Part shown: in pieces, positions 1 to 9,028 of the stretch
How the letters are laid out: each line of letters opens with the position of its first letter
Position numbering within the stretch: the stretch's first letter is position 1
Source of the DNA: Bacillaceae bacterium JMAK1
GTDB taxonomy: Bacteria > Bacillota > Bacilli > Bacillales > Marinococcaceae
Direction of reading: 5' to 3'
Assembly (NCBI GenBank): GCA_012970285.1
Contig: JIBW01000004.1
Coordinates: 310,001 to 374,000 of the forward strand
Length of the DNA: 64,000 bases
Made by a program: the position numbers and the translations under genes
Notes under the pieces: model-generated
Told to the model about the DNA's origin: nothing
The model's database searches: none
The model's input: the letters and a program-made list of their open reading frames with translations, nothing else

Positions 1-254
1 TCGATCTAAAAGACTATCAAAATCATGTAGAGGTTGAGCATGTAACGATTCAAAGTGGAGAAGGAGAGATTGATGTAGAGATTGATCAAACGAAATTGTT
101 AACCACATCAATCGAGTTTCCTGCCTACCATTTAAGAAACTTGGCACAAAGTTCTGCTTGGGTGATAGCAGGAATTAGTGGAGGAACTGTGTTCGTGTTT
201 ATAGGATTAATATTCTTCCAAGTAATTAGGAGAAAAAATAGAGAGGAAGATTAG
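1..254 (+). CDS. C-terminal end of a membrane-anchored protein (EPS operon, YdaL- or YdaN-like), 5' partial
   Basis: An open frame enters from the left edge and stops at TAG 252-254. The visible 83 residues are a hydrophilic beta-rich stretch, one strong transmembrane helix (about 20 residues from 'WVIAGISGG') and a short basic-then-acidic cytoplasmic tail, the topology of a large extracytoplasmic domain anchored at its C-terminus. The next gene starts 6 bp later, so it shares an operon with a GT2 synthase. In the B. subtilis ydaJKLMN exopolysaccharide operon the neighbours of the synthase YdaM are YdaL (DUF2334) and YdaN (BcsB-like), both possible identities. Too little is visible to choose. 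Confidence 0.6.
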   Translation, partial: DLKDYQNHVEVEHVTIQSGEGEIDVEIDQTKLLTTSIEFPAYHLRNLAQSSAWVIAGISGGTVFVFIGLIFFQVIRRKNREED

Positions 255-259
255 ACTTC

Positions 260-1537
260 ATGGCGGATTTGATACTCTATGTCTCGTTGTTGATCATTTG
301 GTTAAGCTTGCTTTATCACCTGTTTCTAATGGTAGGTGGATACTGTTATTATTGGCAGCACTTTAGAATTGTCCATCAATGGCAAAAAAAGTCACTCCAA
401 AAACCTGTCGTTAGTATTCTCATACCCGCACATAACGAAGAAGTAGTCATCCGAGATACGCTTTCTGAAATGGTAAAGCTTAACTATCCTAAAGACAAAT
501 TAGAGATCATTGTAATTAACGATCTATCTACAGATCAAACAGGAGCAATTGTTGATGAATTTTCGAAAGAGTATTCATTTGTTAAAGCCGTTCATACTGA
601 AAAACCTTTTGGTGGAAAAGGGAAATCTGGAGCTTTAAATCAAGGGTTAAAAAACTCCCAAGGTGAAGTCATTGTTGTCTATGATGCAGATAATCAGCCT
701 GAACCTAATGCATTGCATTATCTTGTGATGGGTCTAATCAACGATCAGTCGGCAGGTGCCGTAGTTGGGAAGTTTCGTGTTTTAAACGCAAAGAAAAATT
801 TATTAACGAGATTTATTAATATTGAGACGTTAACGTTTCAATGGCTAGCGCAGGCGGGTCGTTGGTATTGGTTTAAAGTTGCCACAATACCAGGAACGAA
901 TTTTGCTATTCGGCGATCATTGCTGGAGGAACTTGACGGCTGGGATGAGAAGGCGCTGTCAGAGGATACAGAACTTAGTTTTCGTGTGTATGAAAGTGGA
1001 TACCACATTCGCTTTTTCCCTCAAGGAGTGACGTGGGAGCAAGAACCTGAGACGTTAAAAGTCTGGTGGAAGCAACGAACAAGGTGGGCACGGGGGAATC
1101 TATATGTAATTGGAAAGTATTTGTTCCGTGTAACAGAATTGAAAAGCAAACGAGTGATGCTTGATTTATTGTATTTCATTTCCATTTATTTATTGTTTTT
1201 TGCAGGAATTTTATTATCTCACAGTTTGTTTGTGACGAGTTTCGTTGTTGATTTGAATTTGACAATCGGTTCGGTTTCTTTTCTGTTAATTTTTATAGGG
1301 TTTCTTGTCTTTGTTACACAAGTCTGCCTCGCTCTTAGTTTAGAACAAAATCAATTAACGAGTAAGAACGTGATGACGGTTGCGTTAATGTATGTCATCT
1401 ACTCACAAATGTGGATATTCCTCGTCATCTATGCCAGCGGTTTGGAAATAAAAAGGGTGATGTTTAAGCAAGAAGCAAGGTGGTATAAAACAGAGCGATT
1501 TGATTCCAAGTCTAAAGGTCAAAAGGAGATTGACTAA
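260..1537 (+). CDS. Membrane glycosyltransferase family 2, YdaM/BcsA-like polysaccharide synthase
   Basis: A 425-aa processive-type GT2 enzyme expected to polymerise a nucleotide sugar and extrude the chain. One N-terminal membrane helix is followed by a GT-A domain starting with 'VSILIPAHNEE', then 'NDLSTDQT', a DxD-type 'DADNQ', the acceptor/base region 'LSEDTEL' and the QxxRW motif as 'QRTRW' near residue 275. Three to four C-terminal helices follow. Length and architecture match B. subtilis YdaM (about 420 aa). It starts 6 bp after the upstream anchored protein and its stop shares a base with the ATG of the epimerase gene, so translation is probably coupled. The polymer itself cannot be read from the sequence. 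Confidence 0.88.
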   Translation: MADLILYVSLLIIWLSLLYHLFLMVGGYCYYWQHFRIVHQWQKKSLQKPVVSILIPAHNEEVVIRDTLSEMVKLNYPKDKLEIIVINDLSTDQTGAIVDEFSKEYSFVKAVHTEKPFGGKGKSGALNQGLKNSQGEVIVVYDADNQPEPNALHYLVMGLINDQSAGAVVGKFRVLNAKKNLLTRFINIETLTFQWLAQAGRWYWFKVATIPGTNFAIRRSLLEELDGWDEKALSEDTELSFRVYESGYHIRFFPQGVTWEQEPETLKVWWKQRTRWARGNLYVIGKYLFRVTELKSKRVMLDLLYFISIYLLFFAGILLSHSLFVTSFVVDLNLTIGSVSFLLIFIGFLVFVTQVCLALSLEQNQLTSKNVMTVALMYVIYSQMWIFLVIYASGLEIKRVMFKQEARWYKTERFDSKSKGQKEID

Positions 1538-2661
1538 TGAAAACAATGACAATATTCGGAACAAGACCAGAAGGAATAAAAATGGCACCGCTCGTACTTG
1601 AGCTTGAACGAGATGAAGAAATTGAGAATATTATCGTGAATACTGCACAACATCGTGAAATGCTCGATCAAGTGTTGCAGTTGTTCGAGATCATACCAAA
1701 CTATGATCTTCAATCAATGGAAGCGGGTCAAACACTAGAAGTACTAACAAATAAAATTATTAACGGAATATCAGAGCTTTTGGAGAATGAGCAACCCAAC
1801 CTTGTGTATGTACATGGAGATACGACTACAACATTTGCAGCAGCCTATGCAGCATTTCTAAAAAAAATACCTGTTGCTCATGTGGAGGCAGGCCTTCGAA
1901 CGAATACACTGTATTCACCATTTCCAGAGGAGGGCAACCGCAGGTTAGTGAGTCGAATTGCAACCGAACATTTCGCACCTACAATTGCGAATCGTGATGC
2001 TTTAGTTAAAGAGAACATTGATGCCACTTCCATTCATGTAGTTGGTAATACAGTCATTGATGCACTACATTATATTCAAAAGAAAAACGTAGTGATGGAT
2101 CGGTTCATTCAACCATTACTGCACAATAGAATGAAGACAATTCTTTTGACGACACATCGACGAGAGAATCTGAATGAACTTGAATCTGTGTTTGATGCAA
2201 TCGAACACATTGTCACGTACGAGGAAAATGTACAAGTCATTTTTCCGGTTCATAAAAACCCTCACGTACAAGCAATAGCAAAGCGTAAGCTTGGAAGCGA
2301 TGTAAACATCCATCTCGTCGATCCTCTTGATTATCAAACGTTTGTTCAAGTGATGATGAATGCCGATGTAATTGTTACCGACTCAGGAGGGATTCAAGAA
2401 GAAGCTCCAGCTATTGGCAAATCGGTCGTTGTAGTAAGGGAGACAACAGAACGACCAGAAGGAATTCTATCTGGACATTTACATCTGACCGGAACATCGA
2501 AAGAGAGGATTGTGGAGAGTATCAGACATATTTTATCTCAAACAGAAGATCGAACTACTTTACCAAATCCGTTTGGAAGTGGTGATTCGGCCAAGAAGAT
2601 TGTTGAAATAACAAAGAGGAAATATAGTGGTGTTGTCAAAGTAAAGGAATTCGCCCATTGA
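1537..2661 (+). CDS. mnaA: UDP-N-acetylglucosamine 2-epimerase (non-hydrolysing)
   Basis: A 374-aa cytoplasmic enzyme interconverting UDP-GlcNAc and UDP-ManNAc. Family signatures are present in order: 'GTRPEGIKMAPL' at the N-terminus, 'HGDTTTTFAAA', 'VEAGLRT', 'EEGNRR', 'TTHRREN' and the UDP-binding 'TDSGGIQEEAP' with 'VRETTERPEG'. Full family length. Its ATG overlaps the glycosyltransferase stop (TAATG) and its TGA overlaps the start of the next lipoprotein gene, so it sits inside the polysaccharide operon and is not a stand-alone teichoic-acid gene. This suggests that the secreted polymer contains ManNAc or a derivative (inference). A second housekeeping copy may exist elsewhere. Confidence 0.93.
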   Translation: MKTMTIFGTRPEGIKMAPLVLELERDEEIENIIVNTAQHREMLDQVLQLFEIIPNYDLQSMEAGQTLEVLTNKIINGISELLENEQPNLVYVHGDTTTTFAAAYAAFLKKIPVAHVEAGLRTNTLYSPFPEEGNRRLVSRIATEHFAPTIANRDALVKENIDATSIHVVGNTVIDALHYIQKKNVVMDRFIQPLLHNRMKTILLTTHRRENLNELESVFDAIEHIVTYEENVQVIFPVHKNPHVQAIAKRKLGSDVNIHLVDPLDYQTFVQVMMNADVIVTDSGGIQEEAPAIGKSVVVVRETTERPEGILSGHLHLTGTSKERIVESIRHILSQTEDRTTLPNPFGSGDSAKKIVEITKRKYSGVVKVKEFAH

Positions 2662-3758
2662 TGTTATTCAGACGATCAAAGTGGATGCTGATGACACTAG
2701 GATTAAGTCTGGGATTAATGATTATCGGAGGGTGCACTATGAATAATGATGAACGCCCTATGACGGAGCGCTTCATCCATGAGTGGTTTTTGAATGATGA
2801 CGGTACGTTTGCGACATATATTGTAGATGGAGATCAACTGGATGAAGATCTTGTTGCTGGTCGAGAAGCATTGTCTGAGACAATCGGCTTGTTAATGGAG
2901 TATGCCTTATTGCGAGACGATCATTCATTATTCAAAGAGTACGTTGAAAACTTTGAAGATTCATTTCTAGAAGAAGACGGGATGATCTACTGGAAGTTAA
3001 CGCCAGGTGCTTCTCAACATGTTTCAACGAATGCGCTAATTGATGATATTCGTATCGCCTATGCCTTTATGAATGCATATGAACGATATGGTGAATCTGA
3101 ATATCAAGAAATTTCTCGTGTAATCACACACCAATTAAATAGTCGTTATCAAGATGTTGAGGTTTACACGGACTTTTATGATACAAAGCATGACTATGCG
3201 TCATCTGTTATTACGCTTTCATATATTGATCGGTCTGCCTTAGAGATACTTCATCATGATAATCAATTGGATGAAACACTTTACCAAAATACGATCCACA
3301 TCCTTGAAGAAGCACCTATTCAGAGCGGGTTTTATCCTAAATCATACAACGTAGAACAAGCTGAGTATGAATTTGATCAAGAGGTAAATATGGTTGATCA
3401 GATGATCATTGCCTATCATGAGGCAAAAGCTGGGATGAGATCAAATGAACTGCTCGACTTTATACGAGACGAATTTGAGAAAAGAGGAGTGATTCACGGA
3501 ATTTATGACCTGAATACAAAAGCACCACTTGTAGATTATGAGTCTCCAGCACTGTACGGATTTACAATTATGTATTTACTAGAAATTGAAGAGTACGAAT
3601 TTGCGGAAAGTGTCTATGAACGAATGATACAGTTCCGAAATGAGGACATATCTGATCCATATTACGGAGGTTACACGGTTATTAATGGAGATACTCATAT
3701 TTTTGATAACCTTGTTCCATTGCTTGCTGAGCAACAGTTGAAGAAAATTGGTATGTAA
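2661..3758 (+). CDS. Glycoside hydrolase family 8-like lipoprotein (YdaJ-like)
   Basis: A 365-aa predicted lipoprotein: basic N-terminus, hydrophobic stretch and lipobox 'IGGC' with Cys25. The rest looks alpha-helical, (alpha/alpha)6-like, with repeated aromatic and acidic residues such as 'YHEAKAG' and 'YESPALYGF'. B. subtilis YdaJ, encoded beside the same kind of synthase, is a lipoprotein of similar length and GH8-like fold. It is probably needed to trim or release the exopolysaccharide outside the membrane (inference). The ATG at 2661 overlaps the epimerase stop; an in-frame TTG at 2658 is an alternative, with AAAGGA upstream serving both. It is the last gene of the operon, followed by a hairpin. 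Confidence 0.7.
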   Translation: MLFRRSKWMLMTLGLSLGLMIIGGCTMNNDERPMTERFIHEWFLNDDGTFATYIVDGDQLDEDLVAGREALSETIGLLMEYALLRDDHSLFKEYVENFEDSFLEEDGMIYWKLTPGASQHVSTNALIDDIRIAYAFMNAYERYGESEYQEISRVITHQLNSRYQDVEVYTDFYDTKHDYASSVITLSYIDRSALEILHHDNQLDETLYQNTIHILEEAPIQSGFYPKSYNVEQAEYEFDQEVNMVDQMIIAYHEAKAGMRSNELLDFIRDEFEKRGVIHGIYDLNTKAPLVDYESPALYGFTIMYLLEIEEYEFAESVYERMIQFRNEDISDPYYGGYTVINGDTHIFDNLVPLLAEQQLKKIGM

Positions 3759-3763
3759 TGTAC

Positions 3764-3790
3764 AACCGTCCATTGAAATGATGGACGGTT
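3764..3790. terminator. Bidirectional hairpin between convergent genes
   Basis: Perfect 10-bp stem AACCGTCCAT / ATGGACGGTT around a 7-nt loop, between the end of the polysaccharide operon and the end of the AraC gene. The U-tract is short on both strands, so efficiency is uncertain. Confidence 0.6.
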
Positions 3791-4896
3791 TAAGTGTGTG
3801 TATTCTCAATCTTAAGTAACGGGGATGCAGCATGTGATTGGATTGTTCGTTTATATTGTTTAGGAGAGGTTCCGATTACTTTCTTGAACACTTTAGAAAA
3901 ATAGCTCTGGTCGTAAAATCCTAACCGATAATAGATTTCATTGATCGTTAAATCTGTTTGCGTCATAAGAGCGCAGGCCTCAAATATTTTTTGATTTTGT
4001 ACGTAAGAACTTAATGTAATTCCAACTTCTTTCTTAAATAACGAAGATAGGTAAGTGGCGTTCATGCTTATTGTCGTCGCAATACCTGCCAGAGTGATTT
4101 TAGTATAAATGTTCTGAGATATAAAGTGTATGGCTAATCGCACAGGCTTTGAGTAGATGTCTGCTTTCTCTTGTTCTTCATGTTGATCTGAAAATAGCTT
4201 CCGTAACGTTGGAATGATTTCCTCTGCAATACCACCTACTTTGGTCGTACGAACGGCTAATACTATATAAGCCCCAATAATCCCACTATGTTCATCTAAT
4301 GAATCTTGATTGATTTCAAAAAACAGATCCCGTTTGCCTGCAATTGAAATTTGTTCGTCCTCATCAATTGCATATAACTCAAAATGGATAAGCTCTTTCA
4401 ATTTAAGTAATTGCATGCTCGTATTAATTCTTGTCATAAAGCTCGCATGGTCAAATATCTCAAAGGTTTGCGTTTTTTCTTCATCGGAGAGCCTCCCCAT
4501 AAAGATTGAGTAGTAAAGTAAGATCCCGATGTTTTTAAGCTCTTGTGGAGTCAGTGTACTCCATTGATTTTGAGAAGCAATAGAAGGAGAGCTAGGATAC
4601 AAAAATGGTCCGATTAGAATGGAACGTATTTTCCCACCATTTGTGAAATGTACGACAATGTAGCTTTGTTGAGTTGAATCGGTAACAAGTAGTAATGAGT
4701 TTTGGCCCTCTAGTTGACTCATCCATTTTACGTTTTGACGTAGTTTTGTCGTCCATTCATTAGAGTAATCACCTTTTGTTTGTTTAGGTAAAGAGAAGAC
4801 CGTGGTATCGGTATAGATTGAAACATTAACTTGAAAAATTTGCTGCACAATTTTACCGATTTCCTTCAAGTTGTGCAGATGAAAGGAAGACATCAT
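3790..4896 (-). CDS. AraC family transcriptional regulator
   Basis: A 368-aa regulator. The C-terminal ~100 residues form the two-helix-turn-helix AraC module: 'ITLAGIATTISMNATYLSSLFKKEVGITLS' region, then 'INEIYYRLGFYDQSYFSKVFKK' and 'GTSPKQYKR'. The N-terminal ~250 residues resemble the ligand-sensing part of YesN/PocR-type bacillar regulators, but I cannot name the ligand. Start: GGAGGT lies 5 bp upstream of ATG 4896; a second ATG follows directly. It is divergent from the M24/binding-protein pair and probably controls that operon in response to a peptide or amino-acid derivative (inference). Confidence 0.85.
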   Translation of the reverse strand: MMSSFHLHNLKEIGKIVQQIFQVNVSIYTDTTVFSLPKQTKGDYSNEWTTKLRQNVKWMSQLEGQNSLLLVTDSTQQSYIVVHFTNGGKIRSILIGPFLYPSSPSIASQNQWSTLTPQELKNIGILLYYSIFMGRLSDEEKTQTFEIFDHASFMTRINTSMQLLKLKELIHFELYAIDEDEQISIAGKRDLFFEINQDSLDEHSGIIGAYIVLAVRTTKVGGIAEEIIPTLRKLFSDQHEEQEKADIYSKPVRLAIHFISQNIYTKITLAGIATTISMNATYLSSLFKKEVGITLSSYVQNQKIFEACALMTQTDLTINEIYYRLGFYDQSYFSKVFKKVIGTSPKQYKRTIQSHAASPLLKIENTHT

Positions 4897-5038
4897 GGGC
4901 CACCTCCAGGTGGATTATTCTGATTATTTATACAAAAAATAATACCTAAACTAAAAATCTAATACAAGAACTAATTGTCATCGTTGCCTATACTGTGATT
5001 AATCGTTTGTACTGAAAAATTAATTTGGAGGGATTTCA

Positions 5039-6181
5039 ATGAGTGAACGTTATCAAGACAGATTGGAATCGATACGCATATGGATGAGTGAAAAGGACGT
5101 GACAACGTCGGTTGTTTTTTTACCTGACCATCAATTTTACTTAACGAATTTTAAAGCGCTTACGTATTCGCGCCCGATTGTTTTATTAATTGATAAAGAG
5201 AAAACAGCGCTAGTTGTACCTGGTTTGGAAGAAGTACACGCCAATCACGTATCGACAATCGATCAAGTGGCTGTCTATTATGAGACCGATCAACATCAAA
5301 ATGAGGCAACTTCATTGTACAAACGGCTAAGAGAAGTACTGAAAGATTTTGATTGTAATAAGGTAGCCATTGATGAACAGAATGCTCCTATTATGTTTTT
5401 GCGCCATTTTGTGCCTGTAGGATCTGAAACAGTTGATTTAAGTGCAAAGCTGGTTGAAATGCGATACATCAAATCAACAGAAGAGATTGATGAAATTAAG
5501 AAAACAGGCGTCTGGATTAACGAAGCTGTTAATAAGTCATATGAAGCTTGTGCAATTGGTGTCACCGAGCTTGAAGTCGATGGTGCTGGAAATACGTATT
5601 TATTTGAGAACTTACCAACGCATTTTCCAGATGCAACGATCGCAGCCCATGGCATGTCACCGGCGGGTCCCGTTCGAAGTGTGATGCCTCACGTCTTCTC
5701 TTCATCAAAAAGAATAGAAGAAGGCGACGTACTAATTCATACGAGACAATTAGCAATTAACGGGTACCGAAGTGAGCTGGAACGAACATTCATCATTGGA
5801 GAACCGACAAGTGAACAAGCCGATGCGTTTAATGCCATGCTTGATGCACAAACGGCTGCTATTCATCTATTAAAACCAGGGATTAAAGCGTACGAAGTCG
5901 ATCAAGTGGCTACGTCACTCTTAAAAGAGCGGGGGTACGGTGAGGCAATCGTTCATCGTACGGGTCATGGTATTGGAATTAGTCCTCATGAAGAACCGTA
6001 CTTACGATTTGATAATGATCTCGTATTACAAGAAGGGATGGTATTTACAATTGAACCTGGTATTTATATTAAAGGGTTAGGTGGATTTAGACATTCGGAT
6101 ACGGTCGTTATTACGAAACAAGGGTTTGATTGGGTCACAGATTATCCAAGAGACTTAGAATCTATGACGGTAAAATTATAA
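5039..6181 (+). CDS. M24 family (Xaa-Pro peptidase/creatinase-like) hydrolase with altered metal site
   Basis: A 380-aa two-domain protein with an N-terminal creatinase-type domain (residues ~1-140) and a C-terminal pita-bread domain. The retained family motifs are 'HRTGHGIGISPHEEP' and 'FTIEPGIYI'. Canonical metallopeptidases of this family have two Asp ligands in a D-x-G...SD-x-TRT block and a late Glu in R-x-E-D-T. Here the equivalents read 'LIHTRQ', 'YRSELERTF' and 'FRHSDTV', so D becomes H, D becomes E and E becomes S by my alignment. That pattern recalls non-peptidase relatives such as creatinase, so peptidase activity should not be assumed. A strong GGAGGG precedes ATG. The binding lipoprotein gene follows after 16 bp. 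Confidence 0.85.
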   Translation: MSERYQDRLESIRIWMSEKDVTTSVVFLPDHQFYLTNFKALTYSRPIVLLIDKEKTALVVPGLEEVHANHVSTIDQVAVYYETDQHQNEATSLYKRLREVLKDFDCNKVAIDEQNAPIMFLRHFVPVGSETVDLSAKLVEMRYIKSTEEIDEIKKTGVWINEAVNKSYEACAIGVTELEVDGAGNTYLFENLPTHFPDATIAAHGMSPAGPVRSVMPHVFSSSKRIEEGDVLIHTRQLAINGYRSELERTFIIGEPTSEQADAFNAMLDAQTAAIHLLKPGIKAYEVDQVATSLLKERGYGEAIVHRTGHGIGISPHEEPYLRFDNDLVLQEGMVFTIEPGIYIKGLGGFRHSDTVVITKQGFDWVTDYPRDLESMTVKL

Positions 6182-6197
6182 ACTGGAGGAGATCTTG

Positions 6198-7775
6198 GTG
6201 AAGTTGTCGAGTAAAGCACTTGTACCGATATTGGTGATTGCAATGATGATAGGCTGTTCTGATGATCCAAGTTCTTCTACAGAAGGAGATACAAATGCGA
6301 CCGCATCTTCAACGGGTGGTGATTTGAGATTTGCGATTGCAACAGATGCTGTCATTCTCGATCCACATCGTTTTAATGATGTCGCTACTTCTCTCGTGCT
6401 CTCAAACTCATACGAATCACTTGTTATGCACGATGATGACATGGAAATTGTGCCAAGATTAGCAGAGTCTTTTGAACAGATTGATGAGGTTACGTTAGAA
6501 ATGGTTCTTCGTAACGATGTAACATTCCATGATGGTAGCTCATTTGATGCTTATACAGTCGAAGCGAATATTGAGCGTATCCAAGATCCAGAAACGGCGT
6601 CACCGAGGGCATTTATGTATGATGCAATTAAGGAAGTAAACGTTATCGATGACTATACAATTCATATCAATACGGACGAGCCATATGCACCACTTTTAGC
6701 TAATCTTACTAGTTTGAGTATGATTAGTTCGGAAGCCATTGATAAGCACGAAAGTGGTGAATTGGATTTATCAGTAGAAATTGCCGGGACAGGTCCATTT
6801 TCTCTCATTAATTGGGAACAAGGAAATGAAGTTCACTATGAAGCGTACGAAGAGTACTGGGGAAATGTAGCGAACATCGATACACTAACATTTCAAGTCG
6901 TTCCAGAAGAGGGGACTCGACTGGCGATGCTTGAGAACGAAGAAGCTCATGTTGTCGATAATATCGAACCTACGAATATGAGTCGGGTAGAGGCAATGCC
7001 AAATGCTGACGTAAGTGTTAGCAATGGCCTTCGAACAGAATATATCGGGTTTAACGTCCAAAAAGAACCGTTTGATGATCCGCTAGTCAGAAAAGCACTT
7101 GCTCATGCAATTGATGCGAACACAATTACTGAAGGCATCTATGAGGGATACGGGGTACGAGCGACTGCGCCGATTAGTGAGCATGTTTTTGGTTACTCAA
7201 ATCAACTCACAAATTATCCTTATGACGTTGATCTTGCAAAACAATTATTAGAAGAAGCGGGTTTTCCAGATGGTTTTGAGACAACCATATTGACGAATGA
7301 TGCTCACCCAATGAGAATTCAAATCGCAGAAGTAATTCAGAGTCAACTTGAAGATGTGGGTGTTCGTGCGCAAATTCATTCAATGGAGTGGGGAGCGTAT
7401 TTAGATGCAACAGCGAATGGTGAACAAGAGATTTACATGTTAGGTTGGACAACATCCAATGCAGACGCTGATTTCGGGTTATTTCCCATGTATCATTCAG
7501 ATAGCTTTGGTTATACAGGAAACCGCTCTTTTTATAGTAATGATGAGGTCGATGCTTTGCTCGAAGAAGCGAAAGTTGAAATGGATGAAGAAAAGCGACT
7601 TGAGCTTTACGAAGAAGCTATGGAAATTATCATGATTGAAGCTCCGAAAGTGTTTACTGTGCAAGAACAATTACGTATCGGTGTATCTGACAACGTAAAT
7701 GATTTTTCCCCGCAACATCCAAGCGGTCGATTGTTATTTAATGAAGTAACCATTTCTTCAGACGAAACTTATTAA
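6198..7775 (+). CDS. ABC transporter solute-binding lipoprotein, family 5 (peptide/nickel type)
   Basis: A 525-aa DppA/OppA-type binding protein. The signal peptide ends in a lipobox 'MIGC' (Cys20), followed by an acidic Ser/Thr linker. The family-5 N-lobe signature is recognisable around 'ILDPHRFNDVATSLVLSNSYESL', with later 'GTGPFSLINWEQGN' and 'VRKALAHAIDANTI'. GTG 6198 is chosen because GGAGGAG lies 7 bp upstream; an in-frame TTG lies 3 bp earlier. It is co-transcribed with the M24 gene, suggesting uptake of that enzyme's substrate. No cognate permease or ATPase gene is present, so it must use subunits encoded elsewhere. Confidence 0.9.
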   Translation: MKLSSKALVPILVIAMMIGCSDDPSSSTEGDTNATASSTGGDLRFAIATDAVILDPHRFNDVATSLVLSNSYESLVMHDDDMEIVPRLAESFEQIDEVTLEMVLRNDVTFHDGSSFDAYTVEANIERIQDPETASPRAFMYDAIKEVNVIDDYTIHINTDEPYAPLLANLTSLSMISSEAIDKHESGELDLSVEIAGTGPFSLINWEQGNEVHYEAYEEYWGNVANIDTLTFQVVPEEGTRLAMLENEEAHVVDNIEPTNMSRVEAMPNADVSVSNGLRTEYIGFNVQKEPFDDPLVRKALAHAIDANTITEGIYEGYGVRATAPISEHVFGYSNQLTNYPYDVDLAKQLLEEAGFPDGFETTILTNDAHPMRIQIAEVIQSQLEDVGVRAQIHSMEWGAYLDATANGEQEIYMLGWTTSNADADFGLFPMYHSDSFGYTGNRSFYSNDEVDALLEEAKVEMDEEKRLELYEEAMEIIMIEAPKVFTVQEQLRIGVSDNVNDFSPQHPSGRLLFNEVTISSDETY

Positions 7776-7781
7776 TACAAG

Positions 7782-7815
7782 CAAGAGAGTAGCCACTTGT
7801 ATGGCTACTCTCTTG
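7782..7815. terminator. Strong bidirectional terminator
   Basis: 14-bp perfect stem CAAGAGAGTAGCCA / TGGCTACTCTCTTG with loop CTTGTA between convergent genes; it overlaps the stop codon of the minus-strand regulator. Confidence 0.85.
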
Positions 7816-9001
7816 TTATTTTCTCATCGCTGCTCTGGGAATGGCCAGGACTACCCTTTGCACGAAGTGCGACATAGAGTAAGATGCAATCTTCGAATTG
7901 ATCGAGATCAAGTCCTGTGATGTCTTTGATTTTCTGCAAACGATAGACGAGGGAGTTGCGGTGAAGATAGAGCGCCCGCGCCGTTTTGCTTAAATTCATG
8001 TTGTGATGACAATATGAAAGAAAAGTTGTTGATAACGTGTTGAACTTCGGATCACTAAAAAGATTCGATAAGTTATCGTGCAGGCGTTTCTCTAAATAAG
8101 GATGCAATTGATCGATCAATAAGGGAAGAGCAATGGACCAGTCCGAATAATGATAGATTTTATTCAATTCATTCGAATGCTTTCCAGCCGTCAACGTTCT
8201 TTCTGCACTTTCAAAGGATTCTTGAATGCCCGAGACGCTTTGCCCAAGGGGACCGATGGAAATTTGACAAGTGATTTGGTATTGCTCAAGCAGATGTTCT
8301 TGGAACCGATGAATCTGATAGTGAAACGATTTGTTTTTATACACATCATCAAGGTGTGTTGTTTTTAATAAAAGCCAGCGATCGAGCGTTAGAAGTGTAA
8401 GTAAATCTTGGTCATCATCAAGAACGTGTGCATTGAGGTATTCTTGCATCACATGATGGTCATGGGTCCACGTTAAAAAATTCGCTTGAGAGGACGGATG
8501 GAACTCAATGAGAATGCAACATCTTCTCTGGTAAAGGTCAAATCCAATCATATGGGCATACTGTTCAATTCGATCTATATTCGTTGAAGGAGTATGAAGT
8601 AAGTGATGAATCAGTGTGTCGTGCTTTTTTGCTTCAAGGATCGCGCTTTCTTGATAAAACGATTCGTAACAGAGCATTTCTACATGGCTCTTTACGAGTT
8701 TCGTATAGTTGTTCACGTCTTCAGGGTCGCCAACAATACCTAGGACACCGATGGGTCGTTCGTTGAAGTAAATCGGTGCGGCAACACCAGGCAACACATT
8801 TACGAGAGACTTTGCGTACGCTTCATCAAAATGGACGATTTGGTCTTTCTTTAATACATCAATCGATGCACAATGAATGGTACCGAGTCGTTTGGGGTCT
8901 GTGCATCCGACAATGATTCCGTGTTCATCGGTTATGCTCATCGGATAATTGAGAATATCTGTCGTTTGATTAACGATTCGTTGTGCAATTCTCTCTAGCA
9001 A
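7805..9001 (-). CDS. CdaR/PucR-type sugar-diacid regulator
   Basis: A ~398-aa regulator. The N-terminal ~135 residues match the sugar-diacid recognition domain ('LERIAQRIVNQTTDILNYPMS', 'GIIVGCTDPKRLGTIH', 'GVAAPIYF', 'IGVLGIVGDP'). A GGDEF-like middle follows, then a C-terminal PucR-type HTH ('LSKTARALYLHRNSLVYRLQKI'). In E. coli CdaR activates glucarate/glycerate genes. TTG 9001 is preferred over GTG 9010 because AGGTG lies 6 bp before the TTG, while the GTG is only 3 bp after AAAGG; family members also begin close to this point. It is divergent from a FAD oxidoreductase gene, its likely target. Confidence 0.85.
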   Translation of the reverse strand: MLERIAQRIVNQTTDILNYPMSITDEHGIIVGCTDPKRLGTIHCASIDVLKKDQIVHFDEAYAKSLVNVLPGVAAPIYFNERPIGVLGIVGDPEDVNNYTKLVKSHVEMLCYESFYQESAILEAKKHDTLIHHLLHTPSTNIDRIEQYAHMIGFDLYQRRCCILIEFHPSSQANFLTWTHDHHVMQEYLNAHVLDDDQDLLTLLTLDRWLLLKTTHLDDVYKNKSFHYQIHRFQEHLLEQYQITCQISIGPLGQSVSGIQESFESAERTLTAGKHSNELNKIYHYSDWSIALPLLIDQLHPYLEKRLHDNLSNLFSDPKFNTLSTTFLSYCHHNMNLSKTARALYLHRNSLVYRLQKIKDITGLDLDQFEDCILLYVALRAKGSPGHSQSSDEKITRE

Positions 9002-9028
9002 ACCGAACACCTACCTTTAAAGTAATAG

